In this document: piece after piece, positions 7,001-7,121 of the stretch
Numbering within the stretch: position 1 is the first letter of the stretch
Layout of the letters: every line of letters starts with the position of its first letter
Source of the DNA: Clostridia bacterium
Lineage (GTDB): Bacteria; Bacillota_A; Clostridia; Oscillospirales; SIG627
Assembly: GCA_017508505.1 (NCBI GenBank)
Contig: JAFVYT010000010.1
Span: forward strand, 1-7,121
DNA: 7,121 nt
Direction of reading: 5' to 3'
Made by a program: the position numbers and the translations under genes
The notes under the pieces: generated by a model
Told to the model about the DNA's origin: nothing
Seen by the model: the letters and a program-made list of their open reading frames with translations, nothing else
The model's database searches: none

Positions 7001-7121
7001 GCTCCATATAAACCTTATCGGCGATGGAGGTATCCGTCATAATGGTAGCGGGGTTGGAGTTGCAAAGCACAACCTCGTATCCTTCCTCCTTCAAAGCAAG
7101 ACACGCCTGGGTACCGGCGTA
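4029..7121 (-). CDS. carB: Carbamoyl-phosphate synthase large subunit (5' end beyond the window)
   Basis: CarB makes carbamoyl phosphate from bicarbonate, ATP and ammonia delivered by the glutaminase subunit CarA. It feeds pyrimidine and arginine synthesis in the cytoplasm. 1030 residues are visible before a TAA stop. By alignment from memory to the 1073-residue E. coli protein, about 27 N-terminal residues are missing: the edge residues YAGTQAC match the segment after the first GAGP loop. Counting from the edge, the first ATP-grasp half has RPAFTLGGTGGG near 142-153, VHTGDS near 215-220 and EVNPRVSRSSA near 271-281. The second half restarts with GAGPIRIGQG near 526 and has RPSFVLGGRAM near 675 and EVNPRSSRT near 801. 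The last 130 or so residues form the MGS-like allosteric domain. Residues matching the E. coli UMP-site positions Thr974, Thr977, Lys954, Lys993 and Asn1015 are present, while Thr1017 is Arg. The ornithine-site acidic pair in the VERTGVHSGDS segment is also kept. The frame is open through the right edge, so the TTG at 7094 is internal and not the start. It is the first gene seen here and lies 14 bases ahead of pyrK. Confidence 0.97.
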   Translation of the reverse strand, partial: YAGTQACLALKEEGYEVVLCNSNPATIMTDTSIADKVYMEPLTLEYIAKILRYERPDAILPGIGGQTGLNLAMQLEKKGILKECGVELLGTSSESIERAEDRELFKELCQSIGEPTIPSEITYSLEEAKIAAKNIGYPVVLRPAFTLGGTGGGFAYDEAELIEIGTNAFKLSPVHQVLIEKSVKGYKEIEFEVMRDSNDHAITICGMENVDPVGVHTGDSIVVAPIMTLSDHDLKMLNDSAIKIIRELKIEGGCNVQFALNPTSSEYFLIEVNPRVSRSSALASKASGYPIARVTAKIAVGMALEDIAIANTNAAFEPRLDYVIAKLPRFPFDKFASAPNTLGTQMKATGEVMGIGSNLEECFLKSIRSLEIGAKHVFLPKFETMDIEALFDYLSQFKDDTIFCVAELIRRGVSISELHERTLITAFFLDAISNIVEMEKKLSASPLDRSLLLEAKKMGFSDAFIARLWSVKEIDVYSIRKEEKMFPVFRMVDTCHTNAYIPYFYSSYTGENASRLTDKKKIVVLGAGPIRIGQGVEFDYSTVHAVTTIKKCGYEAIIINNNPETVSTDYTTADKLYFEPLTAEDVMNIIEFEKPEGVVASLGGQTAINLAEPLMLRGVKIIGTDCQAIERAENRDSFEKILNSLGIPQPKGKAVTKIEEGIAAAAEIGYPVLVRPSFVLGGRAMQIVANEEQLRHYLKNAVEIDEDKPVLVDKYIQGKEVEVDAICDGRNVFVPGIMELVERTGVHSGDSISVYPTFSISNRVKGIILQYAKKLGLGIGIVGLYNIQFIVDEKEDVYIIEVNPRSSRTVPFLSKATGYSLADIATEAILGKSLKEQGIFDIYPDEKERWYVKVPVFSFSKIRGLDAYLSPEMKSTGEAIGYDDKLNRALYKALQASGTRLQNYGTILATIADKDKEEALPLIRRFYNLGFNIEATAGTAKFLKENGIRTRVLRKITDGSSEIPDALRQGHIAYVINTRDIGDTNQMNDGSHIRALATENNVTIFTALDTVRVLLDVLEETTLTISTIDA

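Larger units (their letters stand above)
1..7121 (-). other. Pyrimidine biosynthesis operon carB-pyrK-pyrD-pyrF-pyrE-pyrB (both ends outside)
   Basis: Six same-strand genes have junctions of +14, -13, -1, +14 and -4 bases, listed from carB to pyrB. There is no room for an internal promoter or terminator between them, so a single transcript is inferred. The order up to pyrE matches the Bacillus subtilis pyr operon, where pyrB instead sits near the front. The regulatory leader (PyrR attenuator or other) would be upstream of carB or carA, beyond the right edge. Confidence 0.9.

Noticed and set aside
7092..7094. TTG as the start codon of carB
   Set aside because: The frame stays open to the right edge and the nine residues before the TTG (YAGTQACLA) match CarB. 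The true start therefore lies outside the window.
1..7121. A novel defence, mobile or RNA-based system hidden in the window
   Set aside because: Nearly every base belongs to a conserved pyrimidine gene. I saw no repeat array, inverted terminal repeats, tRNA or non-coding stretch longer than 14 bases.

Overview
The window is a compact piece of a de novo pyrimidine (UMP) biosynthesis operon read entirely from the minus strand. In transcription order, from right to left, it holds carB (5' end cut by the right edge), pyrK, pyrD, pyrF, pyrE and pyrB (3' end cut by the left edge). Coding sequence fills almost the whole window. The only gaps are 14-base spacers before pyrK and pyrE, and the other three junctions overlap by 1, 4 and 13 bases. 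No promoter, attenuator, terminator, RNA gene, mobile element or repeat array is visible. The operon's leader and its end both lie outside.

The set points to an anaerobic Firmicute, most likely of class Clostridia. The dihydroorotate dehydrogenase is the class 1B type, in which PyrD with a catalytic cysteine is paired with an FAD/[2Fe-2S] PyrK subunit. The order carB-pyrK-pyrD-pyrF-pyrE is the one known from Bacillus subtilis. Ribosome-binding sites are purine-rich and mostly strong, and base composition looks close to balanced. The species cannot be named from this.

The genes cover most of the route. CarB (with CarA, presumably just upstream) makes carbamoyl phosphate. PyrB joins it to aspartate. 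PyrD/PyrK oxidise dihydroorotate to orotate, passing electrons to NAD+. PyrE adds ribose phosphate from PRPP, and PyrF decarboxylates OMP to UMP. Only carA and pyrC (dihydroorotase) are not seen, and either could lie beyond the edges.

The most interesting point is at the left edge. The pyrB reading frame does not stop where the aspartate transcarbamoylase catalytic chain normally ends. It runs on, after a linker of about 15 residues, into a sequence resembling the zinc-binding C-terminal domain of the regulatory chain PyrI. The roughly 100-residue nucleotide-binding allosteric domain that precedes this zinc domain in ordinary PyrI is missing at that position. The rest is a well-conserved housekeeping operon.
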